Assembly (NCBI GenBank): GCA_016198185.1
Contig: JACQJD010000010.1
Span: forward strand, 1-51,843
Direction: 5' to 3'
Source of the DNA: Deltaproteobacteria bacterium
GTDB taxonomy: Bacteria; Bdellovibrionota; JACOXK01; 2-02-FULL-40-11
DNA: 51,843 nucleotides
A program made the position numbers and the translations under genes. The notes below the pieces were generated by a model. The model was not told the DNA's origin, searched no databases, and saw only the letters and a program-made list of their open reading frames with translations. This document shows positions 9,319-18,505 of this stretch, in pieces. Position 1 is the first letter of the stretch. The number at the start of each line of letters is the position of its first letter.

Positions 9319-10659
9319 TTACTTAGACAGTAAACGCGCCATCCAAAACCCATCCATGGCATGGTCCCCTGGCACTATTTTTAAAAAACCTTCCGAGGTT
9401 AAAAAAGGTTCGCAAGCTTTGGGCAAGCACCCTTGAAGTGAGTCCACCCGAAAATGAGGATTTTCTTCTAAAAATGCCGAAATAACCTCTTCTGTTTCTT
9501 CTTTTGAAAACGTACATACCGAATACACCAAGACACCCCCTGGTTTTAAACATCCTTGGGCTTTCTTTAAAAAAGAACGCTGTTGATGTGAAAAGGTAGA
9601 TAAGTCTATCAGATTTCTGGTCCACTTAGCCTCTGGTCTTCTTCGTAAAATTCCCCACCCCGAACAGGGGGCATCCACCAAAATCGTATCAAATTTTTTG
9701 GAAAGGAACCCCTTTAAAAAATCTTGGGTTTCTACGCGGACAGACTGAATTCCAAGCCTTTCACAGTTTTTTTTAATTTTTTCAACTCGGCTGGGATTGT
9801 AATCTAACGCTAAAATTTCTGACCGATCTTGCGTAAGCTCTGCCAAATGGGTGGTTTTTCCTCCAGGCGCAGCACAAACATCCAAAACAGCAGCCCCTGG
9901 TTGAGGAGATACCGCATACCCCACGAGTTGTGAGGCTTCATCCTGAATTTGAAAATAGCCTTCTTCATAATAGGGCAACTCTCGCACACGAATATTTTTC
10001 AAAAGACGTATCCCAACGGGACTATATAAGGTTGGCGAGGCCGGAATTCTTTTTTCACTTAAAACACGCATAAATTCTTGCCGATTTATTTTAAGGGTAT
10101 TCACGCGCAACGTAAGGGGTGGCATTTCATTTTCAGCTCTGCAAATTTTCTGCGCACTTTCAAAACCAAAAAGATCAACCCAGCGATGGACGAGTGCATC
10201 TGGATAGGATTCATCAAAAGCCAATCCTTCTACAGAATCTTTGGGACGATCATACCACCGTCTAATCAGTTCTCTTTGACGATCGATCGTTCTGAGAATG
10301 CCATTCACAAACCCTCGTGCATAATATTCTGGGCCACTTTTTACAAGATGCACCGTCTCATAGATGGCAGCATAAACGGTAATTCCTTTTAGAAATAAAA
10401 GCTGATAAACACCTAACCGTAAGGCATCCAATACCCACGGTGAAATCTGATGTGCTTTTTTTGAGCTATACCGTTCAATCGTTTGATCTAATTTCCCCTG
10501 CCAACGAAGCACCCCGTACACGAGTTCTGTGATAAAAGACCGATCTTGAAGAGACACGTGCTCTCGCTCCAAAAAATAATCGAGAACAGCGCTGGAGCGT
10601 TGCCCACGTCGGACCTCCCCCAACATTTCTAATGCCATTCTTCGACTGTTTGACTTCAT
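9319..10659 (-). CDS. rsmB: 16S rRNA m5C967 methyltransferase RsmB (Sun/Fmu)
   Basis: 446 residues. An N-terminal NusB-like RNA-binding domain (about 1-140) precedes a Rossmann methyltransferase. SAM-binding motif I is VLDVCAAPGGKTTHLAEL, motif IV is VDAPCSGWG, and the catalytic cysteine is in YSVCTFSKEE. The family methylates C967 of 16S rRNA. It is the last gene of the rpsA-sppA-HIT-rsmB unit, 18 bases after the HIT gene. No strong ribosome binding site is visible before ATG 10659. Confidence 0.94.
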   Translation of the reverse strand: MKSNSRRMALEMLGEVRRGQRSSAVLDYFLEREHVSLQDRSFITELVYGVLRWQGKLDQTIERYSSKKAHQISPWVLDALRLGVYQLLFLKGITVYAAIYETVHLVKSGPEYYARGFVNGILRTIDRQRELIRRWYDRPKDSVEGLAFDESYPDALVHRWVDLFGFESAQKICRAENEMPPLTLRVNTLKINRQEFMRVLSEKRIPASPTLYSPVGIRLLKNIRVRELPYYEEGYFQIQDEASQLVGYAVSPQPGAAVLDVCAAPGGKTTHLAELTQDRSEILALDYNPSRVEKIKKNCERLGIQSVRVETQDFLKGFLSKKFDTILVDAPCSGWGILRRRPEAKWTRNLIDLSTFSHQQRSFLKKAQGCLKPGGVLVYSVCTFSKEETEEVISAFLEENPHFRVDSLQGCLPKACEPFLTSEGFLKIVPGDHAMDGFWMARLLSK

Positions 10660-10677
10660 CTGTAACTCAAAAAAAAA

Positions 10678-11157
10678 TTATTTTTGAAAGTGAGGAAATA
10701 ACTGATCGTAAATTTTTTGAAGGCTTGCAGGCAATACGCGCGTTTTCCCAATGACGGGCATAAAGTTAGAATCTCCACTCCAGCGGGGTACGATATGAAA
10801 ATGAACATGCCCTTCAATCCCAGCCCCTGCTGCACGTCCCACATTGACCCCTACATTAAAGCCCTGAGGTTTAAATACTTTTTTTAAAATTTTCATCACT
10901 TGCTGAATCACTAAAAAAATTTCAAGCCCTTCTTCGGAAGAAAGATCTTCTAAGGTAGGAACATGCCTCAAGGGGATGACCATGAGATGACCACAGGTAT
11001 AAGGATACTTATTTAAAATGACAAAACTGAGAGGTTCTTGCGCTAAAATCAGAGCTTCTTTTTTATTTTTTTTACGAACACATGCACAAAAAACACAGCC
11101 AGCTTCTTTTTTGTTTTTAATGTATTCTAGTCGCCAGGGCGCCCAAATTTGTTTCAT
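10678..11157 (-). CDS. HIT-family nucleotide hydrolase/phosphorylase
   Basis: 159 residues from ATG 11157. It begins MKQIWAPWRLEYI, the signature opening of bacterial Ap4A-phosphorylase-like HIT proteins. The CxxC pair in CVFCACV probably binds zinc, and the histidine triad appears as GHVHFHIVPRW. Predicted to cleave dinucleoside polyphosphates or similar nucleotide phosphates in the cytoplasm. A longer frame to 11232 exists but runs into sppA; the conserved opening decides the start, 8 bases after the sppA stop. Confidence 0.9.
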   Translation of the reverse strand: MKQIWAPWRLEYIKNKKEAGCVFCACVRKKNKKEALILAQEPLSFVILNKYPYTCGHLMVIPLRHVPTLEDLSSEEGLEIFLVIQQVMKILKKVFKPQGFNVGVNVGRAAGAGIEGHVHFHIVPRWSGDSNFMPVIGKTRVLPASLQKIYDQLFPHFQK

Positions 11158-11165
11158 CGCATTCT

Positions 11166-12056
11166 CTAAATGGGCATGAGGTAAAAAAGAGGGGTTGAAA
11201 TCATTTGTTTTTTTAATGTCTGACCAAACCAAGAAGAACCCGTTTCTCCCAAAATAAACTCAAGGTATTTGTGTTCTTTGGAAGGCCACAATAGTGGAAT
11301 ATCTCCTTTTAAATCCGCCAATTGTTTGGCGACCTCAACGGCAAACTCAAAGCTTCCCAAATCATCTACAAGTCCCAGCTCTTTGGCTTGTGCCCCCGTA
11401 AAAATGCGCCCATCGGTCACCATTTCAACTTGATCGGGACGAATTTTTCTTTCCGCCAACACCACGCCCTTAAATTGTTGATACACATTTCCAATTAACT
11501 CTTCTAATAATTTTCGTTCGTCTTCTTTCATGGGCCGAAAGGGCGACCCCACATCTTTATACCGACCGCTTTTAATGACCGTATGAGAAATTTTAGCCCA
11601 CTGGAATAAATCTTGAAGATGCGCAAATTCCATAATAACGCCAATACTGCCTGTCAATGTCCCAGGATTGGCTATGATTTTATGCGCACCACATGCTGTA
11701 TAATAACCCCCTGACGCTGCAACCGCCCCCAAAGAAGCAACCACTTTTTTCGTTTTCCCCAGCTCTTTGAGCGCTTGATAGAGTTCTTGCGAAGGCCCCA
11801 CCGCCCCACCGGGAGATTCAATCCGAACCACGACTGCTTTGATGGAAGACTGTTTTTGGTATTTTTGAATGACTTTTAGAAGTGGTTCAACCTCATAAAT
11901 AAGTCCTTCCACTTTCAGAATGCCAATGGTATCTGTTTTTAAAATCTCCGGTTTTTCACCGACCACTGAAAAAATGAAAAAAACAACGATGGCACACAAA
12001 ACCAGAAAAAAAATCCCAAAAAAGGAAAGAAACCATAAGAAGGGATGGTCTTTCAT
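11166..12056 (-). CDS. sppA: signal peptide peptidase SppA (short, 36K type)
   Basis: 296 residues. One N-terminal transmembrane helix (about residues 7-31) anchors a crotonase-fold serine protease that degrades leftover signal peptides in the periplasm. The catalytic serine lies in VAASGGYYTACGA and the partner lysine in SGRYKDVGSPFRPM, about 50 residues later, which is the dyad arrangement of the 36K type. The gene starts 6 bases after rpsA, a common neighbour, with no obvious Shine-Dalgarno. Confidence 0.94.
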   Translation of the reverse strand: MKDHPFLWFLSFFGIFFLVLCAIVVFFIFSVVGEKPEILKTDTIGILKVEGLIYEVEPLLKVIQKYQKQSSIKAVVVRIESPGGAVGPSQELYQALKELGKTKKVVASLGAVAASGGYYTACGAHKIIANPGTLTGSIGVIMEFAHLQDLFQWAKISHTVIKSGRYKDVGSPFRPMKEDERKLLEELIGNVYQQFKGVVLAERKIRPDQVEMVTDGRIFTGAQAKELGLVDDLGSFEFAVEVAKQLADLKGDIPLLWPSKEHKYLEFILGETGSSWFGQTLKKQMISTPLFYLMPI

Positions 12057-12062
12057 CGACAG

Positions 12063-13805
12063 TTATTCTTCTTTTTTCTTGGATGCGCCCACACGCTTCG
12101 ATACCGTAGATCTTAATTTTTGAAGAAGCCCTTCTTTTTCCATTAAATCGCCTAAATTTTTCTTCTTTTCCGATTGTTCATCGCTCATATACTTTTGAAT
12201 GCTTTCTTTTTCTTCCCTAGCCAGCAGTCGTTTAATGCTCAGCGATATTTTTCGTTCACGATTGTCAATCGCCAATACTTCTGCTCTCACCACATCCCCT
12301 TCTTTATAAATGGTCTTGGGGTCCACGTGTTTTTCTTTGGTGATTTCTGAAATATGAACCAAGCCTTCGACCTGATCTGTAATTTCAATAAACAATCCAA
12401 AATCCACAATCTTTGTAATTTTCCCTTCGATAACACTGCCTTTTTTGTGTTTTTCTTGAACATCGATCCAAGGATCACGCTCCAATTGCTTAATCCCCAA
12501 AGAAAATTTTTCGTTTTCTGGGTCAATACTCAAAACAACCACTTCCATTTTTTGACCTTTGCTGAAAAGATCCTGCGGCTTCATATTTTTTTGTGTCCAA
12601 GAAAGATCCGAGACATGCACAAGTCCATCAATGCCTTCCTCAACACCCACAAATACGCCAAAATCGGTTACATTCTTGACCTCTCCCGTCAATTTGGTCC
12701 CAGGGGGATATTTTTGAGAGAGAACTTCCCAAGGATTTTCCATCATTTGTTTTAACCCCAAAGAGATTCTTCGATTAATGGGATCAATTTCCAAAATTTG
12801 AGCTTCTACTTCATCGCCTGCTTTCACGAGTTTAGAAGGGTGCTTCACTTTTTGTGTCCAGGACATTTCAGAGACATGAATCAATCCCTCAACCCCTTTT
12901 TCAATCTCTACAAAAGCACCATAATCCGTGAGGCTAATGATTTTTCCAGTAATGCGGTCTCCAATACGATGCTTATATTTGACCTGATCCCAAGGATCCG
13001 GCTGAAGTTGTTTTAACCCCAAAGACACACGTTCTTTTTCTGGATCATATTTTAAAATTTTAACTTGGATCGTGGAACCCACCGAAAGAACTTCAGAAGG
13101 ATGTTTCAATCTTCCCCATGAAATATCTGTGATATGAAGCAAGCCATCCACGCCTCCCAAGTCAATAAAAGCACCGTACTCGGTAATATTCTTAATGACG
13201 CCTTCTATGACAGAACCTTCTTCAAGATTTTTGAGCAACTCATCGCGCTTATGAGAACGTTCTTCGTCCAAAACCACTTTGCGCGAAACAACCACATTCC
13301 CTCTTTTTTTATTCAGTTTAATCACTTTAAAACGATATTTTTTCCCAACGTAATCATTCAAGTTCTTGGGAGGACGAATATCAATTAAAGATGCTGGAAC
13401 AAAAGCTCTGACCCCAATATCGACTGTGAATCCACCCCTGATTTTTTCCAAGACCACCCCTTCCACCAATTGACCTTCTTTAGAGGCCTTGAGGATTTGA
13501 TCCCAGGCTTGGAGTGCTTCCGCCCGCTGACGGGACAGCCGAACGGTACCATCTTCAGATTCGATTTTTTCTAAATAGACCGGAAATTTATCCCCTTTGG
13601 AGACATGAATTTCACCTTTTTCATCTCGAAATTCACGTAGAGGAATTTGTCCTTCGGATTTGTATCCAATATCGACCAAAACAAAATCATCAAAAATTTC
13701 AATGACTGTGCCTTCTAGTACTTCTCCCTCGGTAAAATGTTTTCCTTTTAAACTCTCTTCAAAAAGTTCTTTAAAACTTTTGCCATCTTCGCTAACCATT
13801 AACAA
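12063..13805 (-). CDS. rpsA: 30S ribosomal protein S1
   Basis: 580 residues with six S1 RNA-binding repeats. The last four share the pattern G-x-(I/L)-x(4)-(D/E)-(F/Y)-G-(A/V/L)-F-(V/I) and end in SLG-KQL or SLSIKRL. S1 helps the 30S subunit load structured mRNA. AGGAGG at 13821-13816 is 10 bases from a TTG (13805) and 16 bases from an ATG (13799), so the TTG start is slightly favoured; the difference is two residues. The leader contains a terminator-like hairpin. First gene of the unit that continues into sppA. Confidence 0.95.
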   Translation of the reverse strand: MLMVSEDGKSFKELFEESLKGKHFTEGEVLEGTVIEIFDDFVLVDIGYKSEGQIPLREFRDEKGEIHVSKGDKFPVYLEKIESEDGTVRLSRQRAEALQAWDQILKASKEGQLVEGVVLEKIRGGFTVDIGVRAFVPASLIDIRPPKNLNDYVGKKYRFKVIKLNKKRGNVVVSRKVVLDEERSHKRDELLKNLEEGSVIEGVIKNITEYGAFIDLGGVDGLLHITDISWGRLKHPSEVLSVGSTIQVKILKYDPEKERVSLGLKQLQPDPWDQVKYKHRIGDRITGKIISLTDYGAFVEIEKGVEGLIHVSEMSWTQKVKHPSKLVKAGDEVEAQILEIDPINRRISLGLKQMMENPWEVLSQKYPPGTKLTGEVKNVTDFGVFVGVEEGIDGLVHVSDLSWTQKNMKPQDLFSKGQKMEVVVLSIDPENEKFSLGIKQLERDPWIDVQEKHKKGSVIEGKITKIVDFGLFIEITDQVEGLVHISEITKEKHVDPKTIYKEGDVVRAEVLAIDNRERKISLSIKRLLAREEKESIQKYMSDEQSEKKKNLGDLMEKEGLLQKLRSTVSKRVGASKKKEE

Positions 13806-13815
13806 ACTTTAAAAA

Positions 13816-13852
13816 CCTCCTAAAATAAAAAATTCCCTTTATTTTCAAGGGA
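13816..13852 (-). promoter_or_regulatory. terminator-like hairpin and Shine-Dalgarno in the rpsA leader
   Basis: On the minus strand TCCCTT (13852-13847), a 7-base loop and AAGGGA (13839-13834) form a 6-bp stem. It is followed at once by a T-rich run (13832-13822) and then AGGAGG (13821-13816), the rpsA ribosome binding site. The shape is that of an intrinsic terminator placed inside the 5' leader, suggesting attenuation or autoregulation of S1. The function is inferred. Confidence 0.5.
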
Positions 13853-13866
13853 TTAGATTCGGGTTA

Positions 13867-13895
13867 GATGTACTCGAAAACAAATCAACTGTCAA
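13867..13895 (-). promoter_or_regulatory. candidate rpsA promoter
   Basis: Minus-strand TTGACA (13895-13890), 17-base spacer, TACATC (13872-13867). The -35 is perfect and the -10 weak. It would give a leader of about 55 bases containing the hairpin described above. Confidence 0.45.
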
Positions 13896-13909
13896 CATGA
13901 AGTCATTTC

Positions 13910-13939
13910 TTGACGATGAGACCCAAGTCATTTTAAAAG
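13910..13939 (+). promoter_or_regulatory. candidate lpxD promoter (leaderless arrangement)
   Basis: TTGACG (13910-13915), 18-base spacer, TAAAAG (13934-13939), then 5 bases to the ATG at 13945. The -10 match is modest. It lies inside the longer version of the lpxD frame and supports the shorter start. Confidence 0.35.
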
Positions 13940-13944
13940 ATCCT

Positions 13945-14961
13945 ATGTTTACCCTCTCTGAAATTGCAAAACATATGGGTGCACGGGTGATTGGAGATGA
14001 CACGATCCACATTCAGGGTGTTTCTTCTTTTGAAACAGCTCAAAAAAATCATCTCACCTTTATTACAAAACCTGAGTACTTGAACCTGCTTTCTACTTCC
14101 CATGCCGCTGCCATTATTGTTTCATCACCCTTACAAACTTCAAAGCCACAGCTTGTTTTTCAAAACCCAAAATTGGGGTTTGCGAAAGCATTGGAGCTTT
14201 TTGATCGGCCAAAAGAGTTTAAACCCGGCATCGACCCACGAAGCTGGATCGAAGAACATAGCACACTCGATCCCTCCGTCACGGTTTATCCTTTTGTAAC
14301 CATTCGCTCAAGATGCAACATTGGAAAAAATGTCATTCTGTACCCCGGCGTTTATGTTGGACCAGATGTCGTCATCGGGGATGACTGCATTCTCTTTCCA
14401 AACGTCACAATCCTTGCCTCAACTCAAATTGGAAAACGTGTGCTCATTCACTCTGGAAGCATTATTGGTGAAGATGGCTTTGGTTACATTTGGGATGGGA
14501 AACAACATTATAAAGTACCTCAAGTGGGAAAAGTCGTGATTGAAGATGATGTGGAAATTGGGGCCAATGCCTGTATTGATCGTGCCACAACTGGCCAAAC
14601 CCACATTGGGATGGGAACTAAAATCGATAATCTGGTTCAGGTAGGTCACAATAACCAAATCGGAAAATTTTGTATTTTGTGTGGACAAGTGGGGCTCGCC
14701 GGCAGTGTTCACATTGGCGATGGCTCCCTGTTGGGAGGGCAATCTGGCGTTGCCGATCATCTGAAGCTACTGCCTGGATCTCGGGTTGCTGCTCAATCGG
14801 GGGTTCTTTTAGAATTAAACGAAAAAGAGCCCGTGATGGGGTATCCCGCTGTAAATGCAAAACAGTTTTTTCGAATGATTGCAGCGCTTAAGAAATTACC
14901 TGACCTTTTAAAAACCATCCGTCGCCTGGAAAAAGAAGTAGAAGAACTGAAACGGAAATAA
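13945..14961 (+). CDS. lpxD: UDP-3-O-acylglucosamine N-acyltransferase LpxD
   Basis: 338 residues from ATG 13945, matching the E. coli length; the frame remains open upstream to another ATG at 13897. Family homology starts at MFTLSEIAKHMGARVIGDD. An N-terminal uridine-binding domain (to about 110) is followed by hexapeptide repeats forming the left-handed beta-helix. The catalytic histidine lies in VQVGHNNQIG, and a C-terminal coiled helix (LLKTIRRLEKEVEELKRK) ends the protein. It adds the N-linked 3-hydroxyacyl chain in lipid A synthesis. Unusually it stands alone, away from fabZ-lpxA-lpxB. Confidence 0.95.
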   Translation: MFTLSEIAKHMGARVIGDDTIHIQGVSSFETAQKNHLTFITKPEYLNLLSTSHAAAIIVSSPLQTSKPQLVFQNPKLGFAKALELFDRPKEFKPGIDPRSWIEEHSTLDPSVTVYPFVTIRSRCNIGKNVILYPGVYVGPDVVIGDDCILFPNVTILASTQIGKRVLIHSGSIIGEDGFGYIWDGKQHYKVPQVGKVVIEDDVEIGANACIDRATTGQTHIGMGTKIDNLVQVGHNNQIGKFCILCGQVGLAGSVHIGDGSLLGGQSGVADHLKLLPGSRVAAQSGVLLELNEKEPVMGYPAVNAKQFFRMIAALKKLPDLLKTIRRLEKEVEELKRK

Positions 14962-14977
14962 AAAACTCACAAATCTT

Positions 14978-17900
14978 CTATCGATTTGCAATTCCCAGTA
15001 AGGCCGAAGACTTATCTTTTGGCAGACAACTTTCAGCAAAGGGAATAAGTGCCAATCCTCCCATTTGATTTTCATAGCCCCCCCATTTTTCGCTTGAAAA
15101 TAAAACAGAACCATCTTTTTCAAACTCCCCGGAAGGAAGAATCAACTCAGACATTTCGTTCAAAAACCGTTTTTGTAATGCAGCATAACGCCCATCCCCT
15201 GCACGCTTGATCATCATTCGCAAAGCGGAGGCCACAAAAGGTAAAGAAGGATACAGATAATAAGGCGCCAATGCATATGTTCCATGATGAAATCCTTCAC
15301 CTGAGACTTCATTATAAAGAGGATGGCGCAAAGCATCTCTGAGCGCATCCATACGAGTAATGTAAAATTCAACAGAGTGTTCGAGTCTTGAATAATAAAG
15401 TTCTTTTTCTTTTGGGTCCTCAGTGTTGAGGTACAACGTTAAATACATGGGAACGATTCTACCTAAAGACGCGGTTGGGGGATCCTGATTCCAAGTATCC
15501 ATAGAATAAGCAGATTCATAGGGATTGGATGATGATATTTTCTTTTTTAAAACAGTTAATCCTGTTTCATCAGGCAGGGTAAACACCGAAGAAGAAAGCG
15601 TATACAAATCAAAATAACTTCCTTGTTGCCCATGACCTAAATTTTCGGCATCATGAATATCATCACGTAAAGGTTCTTTAAGGTCTTCCAATCTTTCTTC
15701 AATAATTTCCGTTTCCTCGGAAGAAAGATACCCCGACTTTAGAATTTCTTCAAAAAGAAGAATAAGATATTGTGCACTGTATAATTTAAATTTATCTTTA
15801 TTAAATTTTGCTAAATCATGTGAAATCTCTGAGAGTTTGCTTCTTAAGCTCGTCGAATAAGAAATGCCTTCATGGCATGCTTTAACCTCGAGTTCTGGTT
15901 CTAAGCCTAATGCTACTTCATGGACGAGTGATTTGGCCTTTTCTTCAATTTGAGGGCAAAAATGTCGTGCTTTTAAAATAAGAAGCCCCTTGAGTGTATG
16001 AGAAATAAGTAAGGGTGGATTGAGGCCTCTAATCTCTATTGCATTGGGTTGAATATGACTAATCGCCGGCTTATCCAACAATTGACAAAGCATCTGGCAC
16101 GGGTTGAGGTTTGATGTAAGCAAATGGTCATATTGATTTAAATCACTTAAGACATCTTCTTCTTTCTCTGTAATTTTATGTTTGTAATCGGATAAAGGTT
16201 GAGGCGATCGAAAAACGGAATAAGGGGAATGCGCATATCCATATTCAAATGCAGCACCATCTAAATCATCCCCTGAAACCATAAAAAGATCATCGGAAGA
16301 AATTGTTTTTATTTCTCCATGCGCAATTTTTTTTAGAATCTCACTTTTTTGATGCTGGTTTTTTGTCCATGGTCGCACAGCCTTGAGAAGAACATCTGTT
16401 TGGTTTGTCCAGGTACTAGAATCAAGCGCCACTGAAGTAATTTTTTGGATAAGAGAATTAGAATTAAGATTTTTTAAAACAAAAGTATCCGCAAATAAAG
16501 CTTGAACATGACTTCGATGAAGTGCATTCGGAATTCTCAAATACCGTTCAATCATAGCCGCCACTTCATCTGGATATTGCGACCGATTGATCAACATCAC
16601 CATAGGTTCAGCTAAACGTTTAATGTCATTAAGTTCTATTTTGTGCGTTGAATATAAGAGTCTTTCCAAAGCTGCCGGAACATAATCCGGATGATTATTG
16701 ATAAAAAGATTAAAAAAAGTAGATATTTTTTTTTGGGGTAATAGCAACACTTCATCGATCAATTGGGGTAAAAGTGAAAGCGCATCTTTGTCTTGCCCCC
16801 AGTACTTGATTGCCTCAGTGACCTCATGCTCATCTGCTTGTCGCAAAGCTTGCTTAATTTCAAGAATCCGTGGATCTGGCCACTTCATTTTTTTGACGGC
16901 TTCTGGAGTTGGAAAAAGAGGTATTTTTGGGTGTTGGGCAGTTTCTTTCTCTTTTTGATTCTCTAAAACTTGATAAACATAAAAACCATAGTCGATCCAA
17001 TCAGAATCAACGCTTTCCCCTGGTTTGGTCTCGTTTTTCTGGCGTTCTACCTCCAGAAAACGCATATGCTTTGGATCTAGTTCTAAGGTTGTTTCATCAA
17101 ATGCTTGAATCAATTCTTCTTTTATTTCCCGATCTTTTGAAACTTCAAGTGCATCAAAAATTTGATCTGCATATTGTTCAGATTGTCGATGTAAGTTTTT
17201 TAGACTGCGAGCAGCAGCCCAACGAACATTTAGATCAGATGCGGTTCGAATAACCTGGACCAGCTGATCCGCTTCTTCTAACCCTTTTGGTTTTAATCTA
17301 TAAAATGCCTCTGAGGCGATCCATTTTGTAGAAAGATTTGGATTTGTTTTAATAATATCAATCCATTCTGATCCGCTCATGTCGCTGTTTAAGAGTGCTC
17401 GAGCTGACATCCAACTCACAGCCGGTTGCCCGCTTTTTACATTTGCTTGAAGTTTTGCACGCGCCTTTTCAGAAAGATCGTTCCCATTAGAAAGGATGAA
17501 AGCAGATCGAAAACGAACCAAGGGATTTGGGTCTAAAAGAGCTTCACTTGCCTCACTTTGCATGTGAATCAATAATTTTTTATTTTGGATGATCTTCCAA
17601 GCTTTCTGAGTGAGCGCTTCATTTTTTTCTCTGACAAAGAGATTAAAGATTCCCTTTCTTTCTGAGACTGTTAAGGAAGATAATTGCTCAAACGCATCCA
17701 GAGCGGCCTCTCGAATAACGCCTGGATTTTCTGGAGATAAATATTGAATTGTCTTCTGACGCACTTCCGGAGAAGGAGTGGTCGTTAGTAAAGGAAATGT
17801 TATAAGAGCAAGTTCCACCTCATCTAAATCTCCTTCGTAAATCAACGTGGTAACTTCCGGCAGAGCAGCACTGGCTTTGGTGCCAAATCGACGCACTGCG

Positions 17901-18475
17901 TCAAGTGCCTGTAAGCGTAGCGCCGGATCTGGAAGTCTTAACATCTCTCGTATACCGGGGAGAGCCTGCTCACCCCCTTCTCTCATATGAGATACTATTT
18001 CAAGAGCTTTGAGTCTGATGGGGGGAGCGGTTTCTTGATTCACAAGATCTACAAATATTCTTTGACCTTGCGCATGACGCAAACCAATATGCTCCAACGC
18101 CTGCAACATCAATATACGTTCGGGCTCAGAATAATCTGATTTTTTTTGAATGAGGGCAACCAGCCTGGGAACATGCACTGAGTTGAGTTGCACCGTTATC
18201 CCAGCTGTTTTCAAAACATCAACGCAAAATTCTTTTTGATCTAAGGGCGCTCCCTTGTCTTCCAAAATATCAATCAATCCTGGGATCGCCCCCTTAACAA
18301 GATCGGGTTTGCGGTTATATATTTCATTAATTTCCTGCCTAGAAAAGTCACGTTGATATTCTTTGTTAGCAATTTCTAAAACTCTGTCGGCGGTAGCAGC
18401 CAAAGAGTCTGAAAATGCATTTGTTGATCCTAAAAATAAAAGAGAAACACAGCCAAATTTCCAATAGACGGACAT
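14978..18475 (-). CDS. large exported HEAT-repeat protein of unknown function
   Basis: 1165 residues. A signal peptide (about 1-22, hydrophobic CVSLLFLGS core, cleavage near NAFSD) sends it to the periplasm or outer surface. Residues about 50-480 are helical HEAT-type repeats recognisable as IPGLIDILEDKG, LPGIREMLRLPDPALRLQALDAV, ASEALLDPNPLVRFRSA and VRWAAARSLKNL. The C-terminal third is less repetitive, with aromatic-rich helices (TYALAPYYLYPSLPFVASAL) that resemble an alpha-alpha toroid only in general look. It is the last gene of the envelope superoperon, 30 bases after ispH. No catalytic motif recognised. HEAT solenoids usually bind proteins. Confidence 0.8.
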   Translation of the reverse strand: MSVYWKFGCVSLLFLGSTNAFSDSLAATADRVLEIANKEYQRDFSRQEINEIYNRKPDLVKGAIPGLIDILEDKGAPLDQKEFCVDVLKTAGITVQLNSVHVPRLVALIQKKSDYSEPERILMLQALEHIGLRHAQGQRIFVDLVNQETAPPIRLKALEIVSHMREGGEQALPGIREMLRLPDPALRLQALDAVRRFGTKASAALPEVTTLIYEGDLDEVELALITFPLLTTTPSPEVRQKTIQYLSPENPGVIREAALDAFEQLSSLTVSERKGIFNLFVREKNEALTQKAWKIIQNKKLLIHMQSEASEALLDPNPLVRFRSAFILSNGNDLSEKARAKLQANVKSGQPAVSWMSARALLNSDMSGSEWIDIIKTNPNLSTKWIASEAFYRLKPKGLEEADQLVQVIRTASDLNVRWAAARSLKNLHRQSEQYADQIFDALEVSKDREIKEELIQAFDETTLELDPKHMRFLEVERQKNETKPGESVDSDWIDYGFYVYQVLENQKEKETAQHPKIPLFPTPEAVKKMKWPDPRILEIKQALRQADEHEVTEAIKYWGQDKDALSLLPQLIDEVLLLPQKKISTFFNLFINNHPDYVPAALERLLYSTHKIELNDIKRLAEPMVMLINRSQYPDEVAAMIERYLRIPNALHRSHVQALFADTFVLKNLNSNSLIQKITSVALDSSTWTNQTDVLLKAVRPWTKNQHQKSEILKKIAHGEIKTISSDDLFMVSGDDLDGAAFEYGYAHSPYSVFRSPQPLSDYKHKITEKEEDVLSDLNQYDHLLTSNLNPCQMLCQLLDKPAISHIQPNAIEIRGLNPPLLISHTLKGLLILKARHFCPQIEEKAKSLVHEVALGLEPELEVKACHEGISYSTSLRSKLSEISHDLAKFNKDKFKLYSAQYLILLFEEILKSGYLSSEETEIIEERLEDLKEPLRDDIHDAENLGHGQQGSYFDLYTLSSSVFTLPDETGLTVLKKKISSSNPYESAYSMDTWNQDPPTASLGRIVPMYLTLYLNTEDPKEKELYYSRLEHSVEFYITRMDALRDALRHPLYNEVSGEGFHHGTYALAPYYLYPSLPFVASALRMMIKRAGDGRYAALQKRFLNEMSELILPSGEFEKDGSVLFSSEKWGGYENQMGGLALIPFAESCLPKDKSSALLGIANR

Positions 18476-18505
18476 ATCATCTTATCGGAAAATTTGGTTA
18501 TTTTT

